Shown piece by piece: positions 16,638-24,500 of a stretch of 64,000 bases of DNA; the first letter of the stretch is position 1, and each line of letters opens with the position of its first letter. This DNA is from Deltaproteobacteria bacterium (GTDB lineage: Bacteria > Myxococcota > UBA727 > VGSZ01). Position numbers and translations under genes: made by a program. Location of the stretch: assembly GCA_016177705.1 (NCBI GenBank), contig JACOUT010000002.1, forward strand, positions 277,604-341,603, in the 5' to 3' direction. A model generated the notes under the pieces. That model was not told the DNA's origin. It was given only the letters and a program-made list of their open reading frames with translations, and ran no database searches.

Positions 16638-17081
16638 GTGAAGTCCCACGATGTCATCAAGGAGATGTTCGATCGCCTCGGCGCCAAGCACGTCGCGGCC
16701 GAGCTCGGCGTCTCGCTCTCCCTGCTCTACAAATGGAGCGAGCCGGAGGGCGAGAGCGGCGCCGCCAACCCGCTCGACCGCGTGGCGGAGCTGTCCCGCG
16801 TTACCGACGACGATCGCGCGGTCATCTGGCTCGCGCGGCAACGGGGCGGCGTGTTCGTCAAGAACCCGGCCCGCACGATCGACAAGGTCGACGTCTTCAA
16901 GGAGACGCAGCGCATCCTCAAGGAATTCGCCGATGTCTTGCAGGCGGTTTCGTCCGCCTGGGACGACTCGCGCCTGACACCCGAGGAGATCGAGAGCATC
17001 CGGCACGAGTGGGACGAGCTGAAGTCGATCGGCGAGACCTTCGTCATGGCCTGCGAGGATCACGCGTCCAAGAAACGCTGA
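16638..17081 (+). CDS. small HTH DNA-binding protein divergent from ampG
   Basis: 147 residues from a GTG preceded by AGGGAGGG; a start 9 codons upstream is less well placed. Residues 17-35 (KHVAAELGVSLSLLYKWSE) form a helix-turn-helix like those of phage CII-type or Cro-type regulators. The rest is helical (TQRILKEFADVLQAV) and has no recognisable ligand pocket. Its position directly opposite ampG suggests control of the permease, but this is only positional. The lipase gene follows 4 bases later, so the two are probably one transcript. Confidence 0.75.
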   Translation: MKSHDVIKEMFDRLGAKHVAAELGVSLSLLYKWSEPEGESGAANPLDRVAELSRVTDDDRAVIWLARQRGGVFVKNPARTIDKVDVFKETQRILKEFADVLQAVSSAWDDSRLTPEEIESIRHEWDELKSIGETFVMACEDHASKKR

Positions 17082-17085
17082 GCGG

Positions 17086-18237
17086 ATGACCCGTCGCGTC
17101 TACCTGGTGCCGGGCTTCTTCGGCTTCGCCGCGCTCGGCGAGCTGCGCTACTTCCACTTCGTCAAGGAGGTGCTCGACGAAGCGTTCCGGCGCTTCGGCG
17201 CCGACGTGGTCGTGCAGCGCGTCGACACCATGCCGACCGGCGCCATCGCGCGGCGCGCGCAGCGCCTGCTCGAGATCCTGCGCGAAACCGCCGGCGACTC
17301 CGGCGACCTGCATCTGGTCGGCCACAGCACCGGGGCGTTGGACGCGCGCTTGCTGCTCGATCCGCACCGCGAGCACGAAGACGATCGGGCGCTGTTGTCG
17401 CGCGTCAAGAGCGTGGTCTCGATCGCGGGCGCGCACCGCGGCACGCCGCTCGCCGCCGCGTTTCGCACGGCCTTCGGCAAGGAGATCCTCAAGCTGGTCG
17501 CGCTCATGACCATCCGCACGCTCAAAATGGGGCCCCTGCCGGTAGCTATCGTCGGGGGCTTGGCCGCCGTGCTCGCGGCGTTCGACAGCGCGGTCGGCTC
17601 CAAGCCCGACCTGGTTGATCAGCTCCAGGAGAGTCTGCTCGCGGATCTCGACGCCGACCGGCGCCTGGCGCTCCATCAGCTCTTCACGGACGTCGCCGCC
17701 GATCAGGCACTGCTCGACGAGCTGACCCCCGAGCTGGCGGTCCACTTCGACGCCGGTACGTTCGATCGCCCGGGCGTGCGCTACTCCTGCGTGCTGACCG
17801 AGGCGCGCCGCCCCTCGGTGGCCAGCACGATCGAGGCGGGGCTTTCTCCGTACGCGCAGGCGAGCCACACGCTCTACCACGCGATGTACCGCCTGGCCGC
17901 GCGCACGCCCGCCTCAATCCCACCGCCGCCGGAGCTCGCGCGCGACGCCGATCGCCTGATCGCCATGCTCGGCGACCTGCCGACGCGCGAGGACAACGAC
18001 GGCATCGTGCCGACGCTGTCGCAGTTGCATGGTCCGCTGCTGCGCGCGGTCCAGGCCGACCACCACGACGTCATCGGCCACTTCGACGAGGCGCATCACG
18101 ACCCGCCGCACGTCGACTGGCTGAACACCGGCACCGGTTTCACGCGGCCGCAATTCGTCGCGCTCTGGACCGACGTCGCAGCCTTCATCCTCGACGAGCG
18201 AGGCACGCTGATCCCCGCGCCGGCGACCGGCTCGTGA
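17086..18237 (+). CDS. alpha/beta-hydrolase, triacylglycerol-lipase-like
   Basis: 383 residues. The nucleophile elbow is GHSTG (Ser81). A candidate Asp lies in NDGIVPT and His in HHDVIGHF, in the order expected for lipase triads. The N-terminal VYLVPGFFGF is the usual first strand with oxyanion region. There is no clear signal peptide, so it may be cytosolic, unlike typical secreted lipases. A SIAGAHRGTPLA segment after the nucleophile matches lipases and PGAP1-like esterases. Substrate unknown. It follows the HTH gene by 4 bases. Confidence 0.8.
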   Translation: MTRRVYLVPGFFGFAALGELRYFHFVKEVLDEAFRRFGADVVVQRVDTMPTGAIARRAQRLLEILRETAGDSGDLHLVGHSTGALDARLLLDPHREHEDDRALLSRVKSVVSIAGAHRGTPLAAAFRTAFGKEILKLVALMTIRTLKMGPLPVAIVGGLAAVLAAFDSAVGSKPDLVDQLQESLLADLDADRRLALHQLFTDVAADQALLDELTPELAVHFDAGTFDRPGVRYSCVLTEARRPSVASTIEAGLSPYAQASHTLYHAMYRLAARTPASIPPPPELARDADRLIAMLGDLPTREDNDGIVPTLSQLHGPLLRAVQADHHDVIGHFDEAHHDPPHVDWLNTGTGFTRPQFVALWTDVAAFILDERGTLIPAPATGS

Positions 18238-18249
18238 CCTGCCGGTTGC

Positions 18250-19395
18250 TCACTGCCCGGTGCGGCAGCAGCAACGACGGCCGCGCTCTGCCAGGGCGTG
18301 CTCGAGCAGCGACACGCCGAGGTCGGGGGCGAGCAGGCTCGTCGCCTTGACGATGTCGGCGACGCCGGACTTGACGCAGCTCGCCGCCGCCGCGTTGGCG
18401 CACAGAAACGCGCGCGGCGGCACCGGCGCGCCGGTGTCGTCCTTGAGCGGCAGCGGGACGGACGCAGCCGACGAGAAGGTCGCCGGCTCGGCGCACTCGA
18501 CGGCGCCCGGACGCTTCTTGCGCTTCGCGTCGTAGACGGAGACCGGCACCTCGACCGCCAGCTCGCCAACCTTGGCTTCGACCGCGGCGCCACCGACGGT
18601 TCGCGCGGTCACCTCGCCCTTGCCGACCGTGACGGCGCCGCTCGACGCGGTCCACTGCACCTCGGCGGTCTGGGGCTTGCCCGCGCCGATGGTCTCGGCG
18701 CGAAGGCCGATGGTCTCGCCGACGATGGTCTCACACGAGACCGGCGGCTCCGTTGGCGGCGGCTGACCAACCTTGCGCACGGCGACGAACGGCGGCCAAG
18801 GGCAGTACAGGCGCAACTCGTCGACGTTGGGGGCGACGGTGACCTCGATGGTGGCGCTCTTGCCGCCCATCTTGGCTGTCACCATCGTCGCGCCGGCGGC
18901 CTTGCCGGTGACCACGCCGGTGGCGGCGTCCACCTCGGCGACGGCCGTGGTCGACGAGGTCCACTCGAAGGCACCTACCAACGGCAAGCCGAGCCCGGTG
19001 GCGGCGGCGATGGGTTTGACCGTGCCGCCGACCTTGGCGGTGCACGGCTCCGGGCAGGTCAGGCTGATCGAGTCGACCACGAAGACCTCGATGGCGAGCT
19101 TGGCGCTGGGGCCGTCCTCGATCGAGGCGAGCAGCGAGGTCTTGCCGTTCCGGAGCGGGGTCAGCGTTCCGGCCTCGAGCTTGACCACGCCGTCGGGCAC
19201 GAAGGTCACCTTGGGTGCAGGCTCCTGCTCCATCGGCTTGCCGTCTTCGTCGTGCACGACGATCTTGGGCGCCGGCGCGCCCTTCGCGTCCTCGAGCTTG
19301 ACCGGCGAGGCCGGCTCGAACACGACGGCGCCCGGCTTGGCGCAACCGCACGCCAGGGTCACGAAGCCAACGACGACGACGACCAACCTGCTCAT
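18250..19395 (-). CDS. lipoprotein with bacterial Ig-like (BIG2) domains
   Basis: 381 residues with a lipoprotein signal (VVVVVGFVTLAC; a second Cys two residues later). The mature part shows Ig-like repeats with BIG2 hallmarks such as TSSTTAVAEVDAATGVVTGKAAG and the strand-rich VTAKMGGKSATIEVTV, then a second copy (VQWTASSGAVTVGKGEVTARTVGG). BIG2 domains are adhesive or structural modules on envelope proteins. The last 10 residues contain CCC and are unusual. It lies 15 bases downstream of prfC on the same strand and may be read through from it. Function unknown. Confidence 0.78.
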   Translation of the reverse strand: MSRLVVVVVGFVTLACGCAKPGAVVFEPASPVKLEDAKGAPAPKIVVHDEDGKPMEQEPAPKVTFVPDGVVKLEAGTLTPLRNGKTSLLASIEDGPSAKLAIEVFVVDSISLTCPEPCTAKVGGTVKPIAAATGLGLPLVGAFEWTSSTTAVAEVDAATGVVTGKAAGATMVTAKMGGKSATIEVTVAPNVDELRLYCPWPPFVAVRKVGQPPPTEPPVSCETIVGETIGLRAETIGAGKPQTAEVQWTASSGAVTVGKGEVTARTVGGAAVEAKVGELAVEVPVSVYDAKRKKRPGAVECAEPATFSSAASVPLPLKDDTGAPVPPRAFLCANAAAASCVKSGVADIVKATSLLAPDLGVSLLEHALAERGRRCCCRTGQ

Positions 19396-19410
19396 ACCCT
19401 GCCCTCGGCC

Positions 19411-21030
19411 TCAGGCCTTTGCCCGCCCCGGTTGCACGGCAGCGACGAAGAGGAGGTCGGGGTGCTTCTCCTCGAACCGCCGCCGCATCCAGTCATTCTC
19501 GAACAAGAACAGAGGTCGGCCCTCCACGTCCAGAAAACACTCGATGCTGGCGGCCTTGGTCAGCGCCGCCACATCCACCGGCGAGCCGTCCGTAGCAAAC
19601 ACCCAGCGCGCCTGCGTGTAGGGGAGCCTGTCGAGCTTGGCCTCGACGCCGTACTCGGCCTTGAGCCGGTGCTGCACCACCTCGACCTGCAGCCAACCGA
19701 CGGCGCCAAGCACCGGATCGACGAACAGCTCGTCGCGCTCCTTGAGCAACTGCACCGCGCCTTCGTCGGCGAGCTGCGAAAGCCCCTTCTGGAGCTGCTT
19801 GCGCTTGAGCGGATCACCCAGGCGCACGCGCACGAAGTGCTCGGGCGAGAAGCTCGGGATGCCCTCGAAGGAGGGCATGTCCTTCTCGGCCAGCGTGTCG
19901 CCGATGCGCAGGTTGCCGGGATCCCACAGGCCGAGGATGTCGCCCGACCAGGCCTCCTCTACCGTGGTGCGCTCCTGCGCCAGGAACATCATCGGCCGAT
20001 CGAGCGAGAGCTTCTTGCCGGTGCGCAACTGCTTTACCTCCATGCCCTTCTCGAAGCGGCCCGAGCAGATGCGCAGGAAGGCGATGCGGTCGCGGTGGCG
20101 CGGGTCCATGTTCGCCTGGATCTTGAAGACGAAACCGGAGAAGGTGGGAGAGCGCGGGTCGAGCTCGGCGCCGTCGACCTTGCGGGCGTGCGGCGGCGGA
20201 CACAGCGAGACGAAGCGATCGAGGAACGGCTCGACGCCGAAGTTGTTCATCGCCGAGCCGAAGAACACCGGTGTCACCTCGCCCTTGAGGAAGGCGTCTT
20301 CGGTGAACCGGTTGCCCGCGTCGTCGAGCAGCGCGATCTCGTCCTTCAGGTGCTTGAGCGAGCCGGTGCCGATGGCCTCCTCGAGCGCCGGCTCATCGAG
20401 TGAGACCACCTCCATGGCGGCGCGCTTGCCGCGCTCCTCGCGCTCGAAGCGCAGGAAGCGCTTGCTCTCCCGCTGGTAGACGCCCTGGAAGCTCTTGCCC
20501 ATGCCGACCGGCCAGGTGAGCGGCGCGCACGGGATGCCGAGCACCTGCTCGACCTCGTCGAGCAACTCGAGCGGCGCCTTGCCCTCGCGATCCATCTTGT
20601 TGACGAAGGTGACGATGGGGATGCCGCGGAAACGGCACACCTTGAACAGCTTGATGGTCTGCGGCTCGACCCCCTTGGCGACGTCGATCAGCATGACCGC
20701 GCAGTCGGCGGCGGCCAGCGTGCGGTAGGTGTCCTCGGAGAAGTCGTTGTGGCCTGGGGTGTCGAGCAAGTTGAAGCGGCAGCCGTCGTGCTCGAACTGC
20801 ATCACGCTCGTCGCAACCGAGATGCCGCGCTCCTTCTCGATGGCCATCCAGTCGGAGGTGGCGTGGCGCGACGCGCGCCGCGCCTTGACGCTGCCGGCGA
20901 GGTGGATGGCGCCGCCGTACAACAACAGCTTCTCGGTCAGCGTGGTCTTGCCCGCGTCGGGGTGCGAGATGATGGCGAACGTGCGCCGACGTTCGACTTC
21001 TCTCGTCAGGGTTTGCTGGTCGACGGACAC
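19411..21030 (-). CDS. prfC: peptide chain release factor 3 (RF3)
   Basis: 539 residues, the normal RF3 length. G1 is HPDAGKTT (23-30), G3 is DTPGH (90-94), and G4 is NKMD (144-147). The YGGAIHLAGSVKARR stretch after G1 and the ISVATSVMQFE switch region match RF3 rather than EF-G. RF3 is the GTPase that removes RF1 or RF2 from the ribosome after peptide release. The translation start fits the family N-terminus. It diverges from larC over 143 bases, in which I saw no convincing promoter or repeat. Confidence 0.97.
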   Translation of the reverse strand: MSVDQQTLTREVERRRTFAIISHPDAGKTTLTEKLLLYGGAIHLAGSVKARRASRHATSDWMAIEKERGISVATSVMQFEHDGCRFNLLDTPGHNDFSEDTYRTLAAADCAVMLIDVAKGVEPQTIKLFKVCRFRGIPIVTFVNKMDREGKAPLELLDEVEQVLGIPCAPLTWPVGMGKSFQGVYQRESKRFLRFEREERGKRAAMEVVSLDEPALEEAIGTGSLKHLKDEIALLDDAGNRFTEDAFLKGEVTPVFFGSAMNNFGVEPFLDRFVSLCPPPHARKVDGAELDPRSPTFSGFVFKIQANMDPRHRDRIAFLRICSGRFEKGMEVKQLRTGKKLSLDRPMMFLAQERTTVEEAWSGDILGLWDPGNLRIGDTLAEKDMPSFEGIPSFSPEHFVRVRLGDPLKRKQLQKGLSQLADEGAVQLLKERDELFVDPVLGAVGWLQVEVVQHRLKAEYGVEAKLDRLPYTQARWVFATDGSPVDVAALTKAASIECFLDVEGRPLFLFENDWMRRRFEEKHPDLLFVAAVQPGRAKA

Positions 21031-21173
21031 GCCGCCCTTGTATCGGCCGCGCGCGCGTTGGGAAGACCCTGTCGACGGGGGGCGGCCCCGCCGAGCCGGC
21101 GCTGAACGCCTGTTCCACTGCGGCGGCCGTCGACGTCGTTGACCGACGCGCCGAGGTCCATCAGACGAAGGGC

Positions 21174-22394
21174 GTGGCGCGTCACCTCCACCTCGACCCG
21201 GTCGGCGGCATCGCCGGCGACATGTTCGCCGGCGCCGTGCTCGATGCGTGGCCCGAGCTCGGCGAAGGCCTGGTGCCGGCGCTGCGCTCGGCAGGCCTGT
21301 GCGACGACGTGACGGTGCGCTGGCAGCGCGTCACCGACGAGACGCTCGCGGGCACGCGTTTCCTGGTCGACGATCCGCGCGAACGAGGCCGCGCGGTGCC
21401 GCCATCGAACCTGGTGCTGCAGCCGAGCGCCGGCGCGCACGCCCACGTGCCCTACCGCGACGTACGCGCGCGCATCGCCGCGAGCACCCTCGAGCAGGGC
21501 GTCAGGGAGCGCGCGCTCGACATCTTCGCGCTGCTCGCGGGCGCCGAGGCTGCGGTGCACGGCATCGAGCGCGTCGACGACGTGGAGCTGCACGAGGTGG
21601 GCGCACAGGACGCCATCGCCGACGTGGTGACGGCGGCGTGGCTGGTGCACCACGCCGGCGTCGCGTCGACCTCGACCTCGCCCGTGCCGCTCGGATCCGG
21701 TCGCATCGAGGCTGCGCACGGGCTCTTGCCCATCCCCGCACCCGCGGCCGCCCACCTGTTGCGCGGCTTCGCCACCTTCGACGACGGCCGCAAGGGCGAG
21801 CGCGTGACGCCGACCGGCTGCGCCATCCTCAAGCACCTGGCGCCGCGTCCGACGGCGCCGCCCGGCGTGCTCGGCGCTGCCGGCATCGGCTGGGGCAGCA
21901 GGCGCTTCCCTGGCCTGCCGAACGTGCTGCGCGTCCTCGAGTTGACGGTAGGCGACGCGCCGACGCTCGAGGGCGGCGCGCTACGCGAGCGCGTCGTGGT
22001 GCTCACCTGCGAGATCGACGACCAGACGCCCGAGGATCTGGCCGTCGCGCTCGACCACCTGCGCGCTCACGAGGGCGTGCTCGACGTCAGCCAGAGCTCC
22101 GCCATCGGCAAGAAAGGTCGGCTCGCCGTCGCCGTGCAGCTCCTGGTGCGCGTGGGCGCCGAGCAGGCCGTCGCGCGCGCGGTGCTGAGCGAGACCACCA
22201 CGCTCGGCGTGCGCTTGGCATCGGCGGAGCGGCTGGTGCTGGAGCGCGAGCAGATCCTGCGCGACGGCGTGCGCGCCAAGCGCGCGCTCCGCCCCGACGG
22301 CAGCGTCTCGGTCAAGGCCGAGAGCGACGACCTCGCCGATCTGCGCACCGCCGGTGCGCGCGCGCGGCGACGCCGTGCGGTGGAGCACGAGTGA
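21174..22394 (+). CDS. larC: LarC, nickel-insertion protein of nickel-pincer cofactor synthesis
   Basis: 406 residues from a GTG. The N-terminus HLHLDPVGGIAGDM is the LarC signature, and the C-terminal half holds the CEIDDQTPEDLAVALDHL motif of the family's second domain. LarC inserts nickel into the pyridinium dithio-ligand made by LarB and LarE, giving the cofactor of lactate racemase and related enzymes. In Lactobacillus the protein is made by frameshifting between two genes; here it is a single reading frame. The stop overlaps the start of larE (GTGA). No larB or larA-like gene is in the window. Confidence 0.93.
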   Translation: MARHLHLDPVGGIAGDMFAGAVLDAWPELGEGLVPALRSAGLCDDVTVRWQRVTDETLAGTRFLVDDPRERGRAVPPSNLVLQPSAGAHAHVPYRDVRARIAASTLEQGVRERALDIFALLAGAEAAVHGIERVDDVELHEVGAQDAIADVVTAAWLVHHAGVASTSTSPVPLGSGRIEAAHGLLPIPAPAAAHLLRGFATFDDGRKGERVTPTGCAILKHLAPRPTAPPGVLGAAGIGWGSRRFPGLPNVLRVLELTVGDAPTLEGGALRERVVVLTCEIDDQTPEDLAVALDHLRAHEGVLDVSQSSAIGKKGRLAVAVQLLVRVGAEQAVARAVLSETTTLGVRLASAERLVLEREQILRDGVRAKRALRPDGSVSVKAESDDLADLRTAGARARRRRAVEHE

Positions 22395-23191
22395 GCGCGG
22401 CGCGTTCGACCGACCGTCTGCGTGCCGTGCTCGAGCCGCTGCCGGCGCTAGCAGTCGCAGTGTCCGGCGGCGTCGACAGCCTGACGCTCTTGGCCTTCGC
22501 GGCGCATCACCGCGGTCCGCAGCGTGCGGTGCGCGCGTTCCACGCGGCGAGCGCCGCGGTGCCGCCGGAAGCGACCGAGCGCACGCGCGCCCTGGCCGCG
22601 TCGCTCGGTGTCGAGCTGGTGCTGCTCGACGTGGGCGAGCTGTCCGACGCGCGCTACGCGAGCAACCCGCTCGACCGCTGCTACACCTGCAAGTCGCGGC
22701 TCTACGACGGCATCGCCGCCGCGCCGCACGCGCGCGGCGCGGTGGTGGTGTCGGGCACCAACGTCGAGGACCTCGGCGACTTTCGCCCCGGGCTGCGCGC
22801 GGCCGAGGAGCGCGCCGTGCGCCACCCCTACGTCGAGGCGGGGCTCGGCAAGGCGGAGGTGCGCGCGCTGGCGCGTGCGCTCGGCCTGGGCGCGCTCGCC
22901 GAGCTGGCCGCGCAGCCGTGCCTGGCGTCGCGCGTCGAGACCGGCATTGCCATCGACGCGGCGCTCTTGCGAGCTGTCGACGACGTCGAGCGGCGCGCGC
23001 GTCACCTCCTTGGTCAGACGGCGGCGGTGCGCTGCCGCGTGCGCGCGGGTCGCGCCGAGCTGGAGGTCGACCAGGATGCGCTCTCGACCGCGGACCTCCC
23101 TGCCCTGCGCGCGGCCATGGCTGGCGCGGCGCTCGAGATCGCCGACGTCGTCCCCTACCGGAAGGGCAGCGCGTTCCTGCGCGTGCTGTAG
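22391..23191 (+). CDS. larE: LarE, sulfur transferase of nickel-pincer cofactor synthesis
   Basis: 266 residues from the GTG that overlaps the larC stop; the same frame stays open far upstream, but that part is an out-of-frame shadow of larC. The PP-loop SGGVDS (25-30) marks the ATP pyrophosphatase domain, and CYTCK (97-101) and PCLASR (176-181) are family segments. Cys177 sits where the sacrificial Cys of the Lactobacillus enzyme is expected; Cys97 and Cys100 are additional. LarE adenylates the substrate and supplies sulfur, in some homologues from its own Cys and in others through a bound Fe-S cluster. Which type this is cannot be decided by eye. Confidence 0.92.
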   Translation: MSAARSTDRLRAVLEPLPALAVAVSGGVDSLTLLAFAAHHRGPQRAVRAFHAASAAVPPEATERTRALAASLGVELVLLDVGELSDARYASNPLDRCYTCKSRLYDGIAAAPHARGAVVVSGTNVEDLGDFRPGLRAAEERAVRHPYVEAGLGKAEVRALARALGLGALAELAAQPCLASRVETGIAIDAALLRAVDDVERRARHLLGQTAAVRCRVRAGRAELEVDQDALSTADLPALRAAMAGAALEIADVVPYRKGSAFLRVL

Positions 23192-23198
23192 CGGCGCG

Positions 23199-24449
23199 TC
23201 AGCGACGCGCCACCGGCTCGTCGGCGCGCGCCCACTCGGGATGGGCTGCGAACGTCGCGCGTAGCGCGAGCTTGGCGATGTCGAGCGCGCGCACGTGCCA
23301 GAGCCACTCGTCGTTCACGATGACGACGGCGATGGCGACCTTCGGGTGGTGCGCCGGCGCGGTACCGACGAACCAGGTGTAGTCGAGGTCGACCTCGCGA
23401 TCGGTGAGCGACCCGGTCTTGCCGGCTACCGGCACGGCGTCGAAGGCGCGGAAGCCGCGCTCGCTGCGCGAGAACGCGCGCGCCGCCGTGCCGCGCTCGA
23501 CGGTGGCCGCCATCATCGCCTGCAGCACACCGGCCTGCTGCTCGTCGAGCACGCGCCGCGGGGCGGCAGGCGGCGGTGGCGGAACCTCGCCCTGGACCGT
23601 GGCGATGATCGACGGCGAGAGCACCAGGCCCCCGGTCCCGACCGTGGCGGCGAGCTGTGCTGCGTGCAGCGCCGACAGGCGCACGTCGCCGAAGCCCGCC
23701 GCCGTGGTAGCGAAAGCAAATGGCTCGTCGTCGATGGGCGCGGGCGAGGCCGCCGTCGCGTAGGCGAACGGCAGAGGCATGTCGAAGCCGAACAGCGCGG
23801 CCTCGAGGCGCAACTGCCCCGGCACCAAATGGCGCGACGCCAGCTTGGCCATGGCGACGTTCTGCGACAGCGGCAGCGCGTCCTCGAAGCGCACGCACCG
23901 GCCGCGCCCGTCGTCGACCAGGTTCTTTGGCTTGAGCCGGGTCTTGCCGCCGGTGCCGCACGCCTGCTCTTGCAACGAGACGCCGTCGCGCAGCAGCGCG
24001 GACGCGGTGACGATCTTGAAGATGCTCGCGGCCTTGGCGAGCGGCCGGAGCGCCGCGCCGCCGCCGTCCGCGAGCGCGAGGTCCGGTTCGCGGGTGCTCT
24101 CGTCGACCAACGCGAGCACGCGGCCATCTTCGACGTCGAGCATGACCACCGCGCCCCACTGGGTGCGGCCGTTCTCCACCGCGGCCTCAATGGGGCGCTG
24201 CAGCGCGTGATCGAGCGTCAGCGTCGCCATGCCGCGGCCGTAGGAGGCCGTGTAGACGCCGCGCTCGGCGTCGTAGCTGGGCGCGCCCAGGCGCGGCGGC
24301 GGCACGGCGATGGGGCGCAGCTTGCCCGGGTCGCGCCAGGGCATGGCGGCGGCGACCGGCGCGCGCGTGGCCTCGCGCGCGGCGGACGCGAGCGCCGCCA
24401 CCGCAACCACTGCGCACACCATGAGGAAACCGCGCCGCACCACCACCAT
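23199..24449 (-). CDS. penicillin-binding protein, transpeptidase domain only
   Basis: 416 residues with one N-terminal membrane segment (GFLMVCAVVAVAALASAA). All three active-site motifs of the family are present: S142xxK145 (ASIFK), S195xN197 (LSQN) and K344-T-G (AGKTGS). It lacks a glycosyltransferase domain and is shorter than FtsI or PBP2, so it resembles compact class B-like transpeptidases. It should form peptide cross-links in the periplasm, or be a divergent relative. It converges on larE (7 bases between stops) and diverges from a metallopeptidase gene across a perfect palindrome. Confidence 0.87.
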   Translation of the reverse strand: MVVVRRGFLMVCAVVAVAALASAAREATRAPVAAAMPWRDPGKLRPIAVPPPRLGAPSYDAERGVYTASYGRGMATLTLDHALQRPIEAAVENGRTQWGAVVMLDVEDGRVLALVDESTREPDLALADGGGAALRPLAKAASIFKIVTASALLRDGVSLQEQACGTGGKTRLKPKNLVDDGRGRCVRFEDALPLSQNVAMAKLASRHLVPGQLRLEAALFGFDMPLPFAYATAASPAPIDDEPFAFATTAAGFGDVRLSALHAAQLAATVGTGGLVLSPSIIATVQGEVPPPPPAAPRRVLDEQQAGVLQAMMAATVERGTAARAFSRSERGFRAFDAVPVAGKTGSLTDREVDLDYTWFVGTAPAHHPKVAIAVVIVNDEWLWHVRALDIAKLALRATFAAHPEWARADEPVARR

Positions 24450-24462
24450 TCTGCCCGGCCGG

Positions 24463-24480
24463 CGATGGACGTGTCCATCG
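24463..24480. promoter_or_regulatory. 18-bp perfect palindromic element between divergent PBP and metallopeptidase genes
   Basis: CGATGGAC (24463-24470) and GTCCATCG (24473-24480) are perfect 8-bp inverted arms with a 2-base spacer. It lies inside the 51-base gap between two divergent start codons (24449 minus, 24501 plus), 13 bases from one and 20 from the other. Palindromes with a short spacer in such places usually bind a dimeric regulator. No -10 element could be fixed confidently around it. Confidence 0.5.
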
Positions 24481-24500
24481 GGCTTCCGTAGGGTCCGCCG

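Noticed and set aside
21248..22390. Long open frame running through larC into larE
   Set aside because: Only its last 266 codons (larE) show family motifs; the earlier part is Arg/Ala-rich and out of frame with the well-supported larC.
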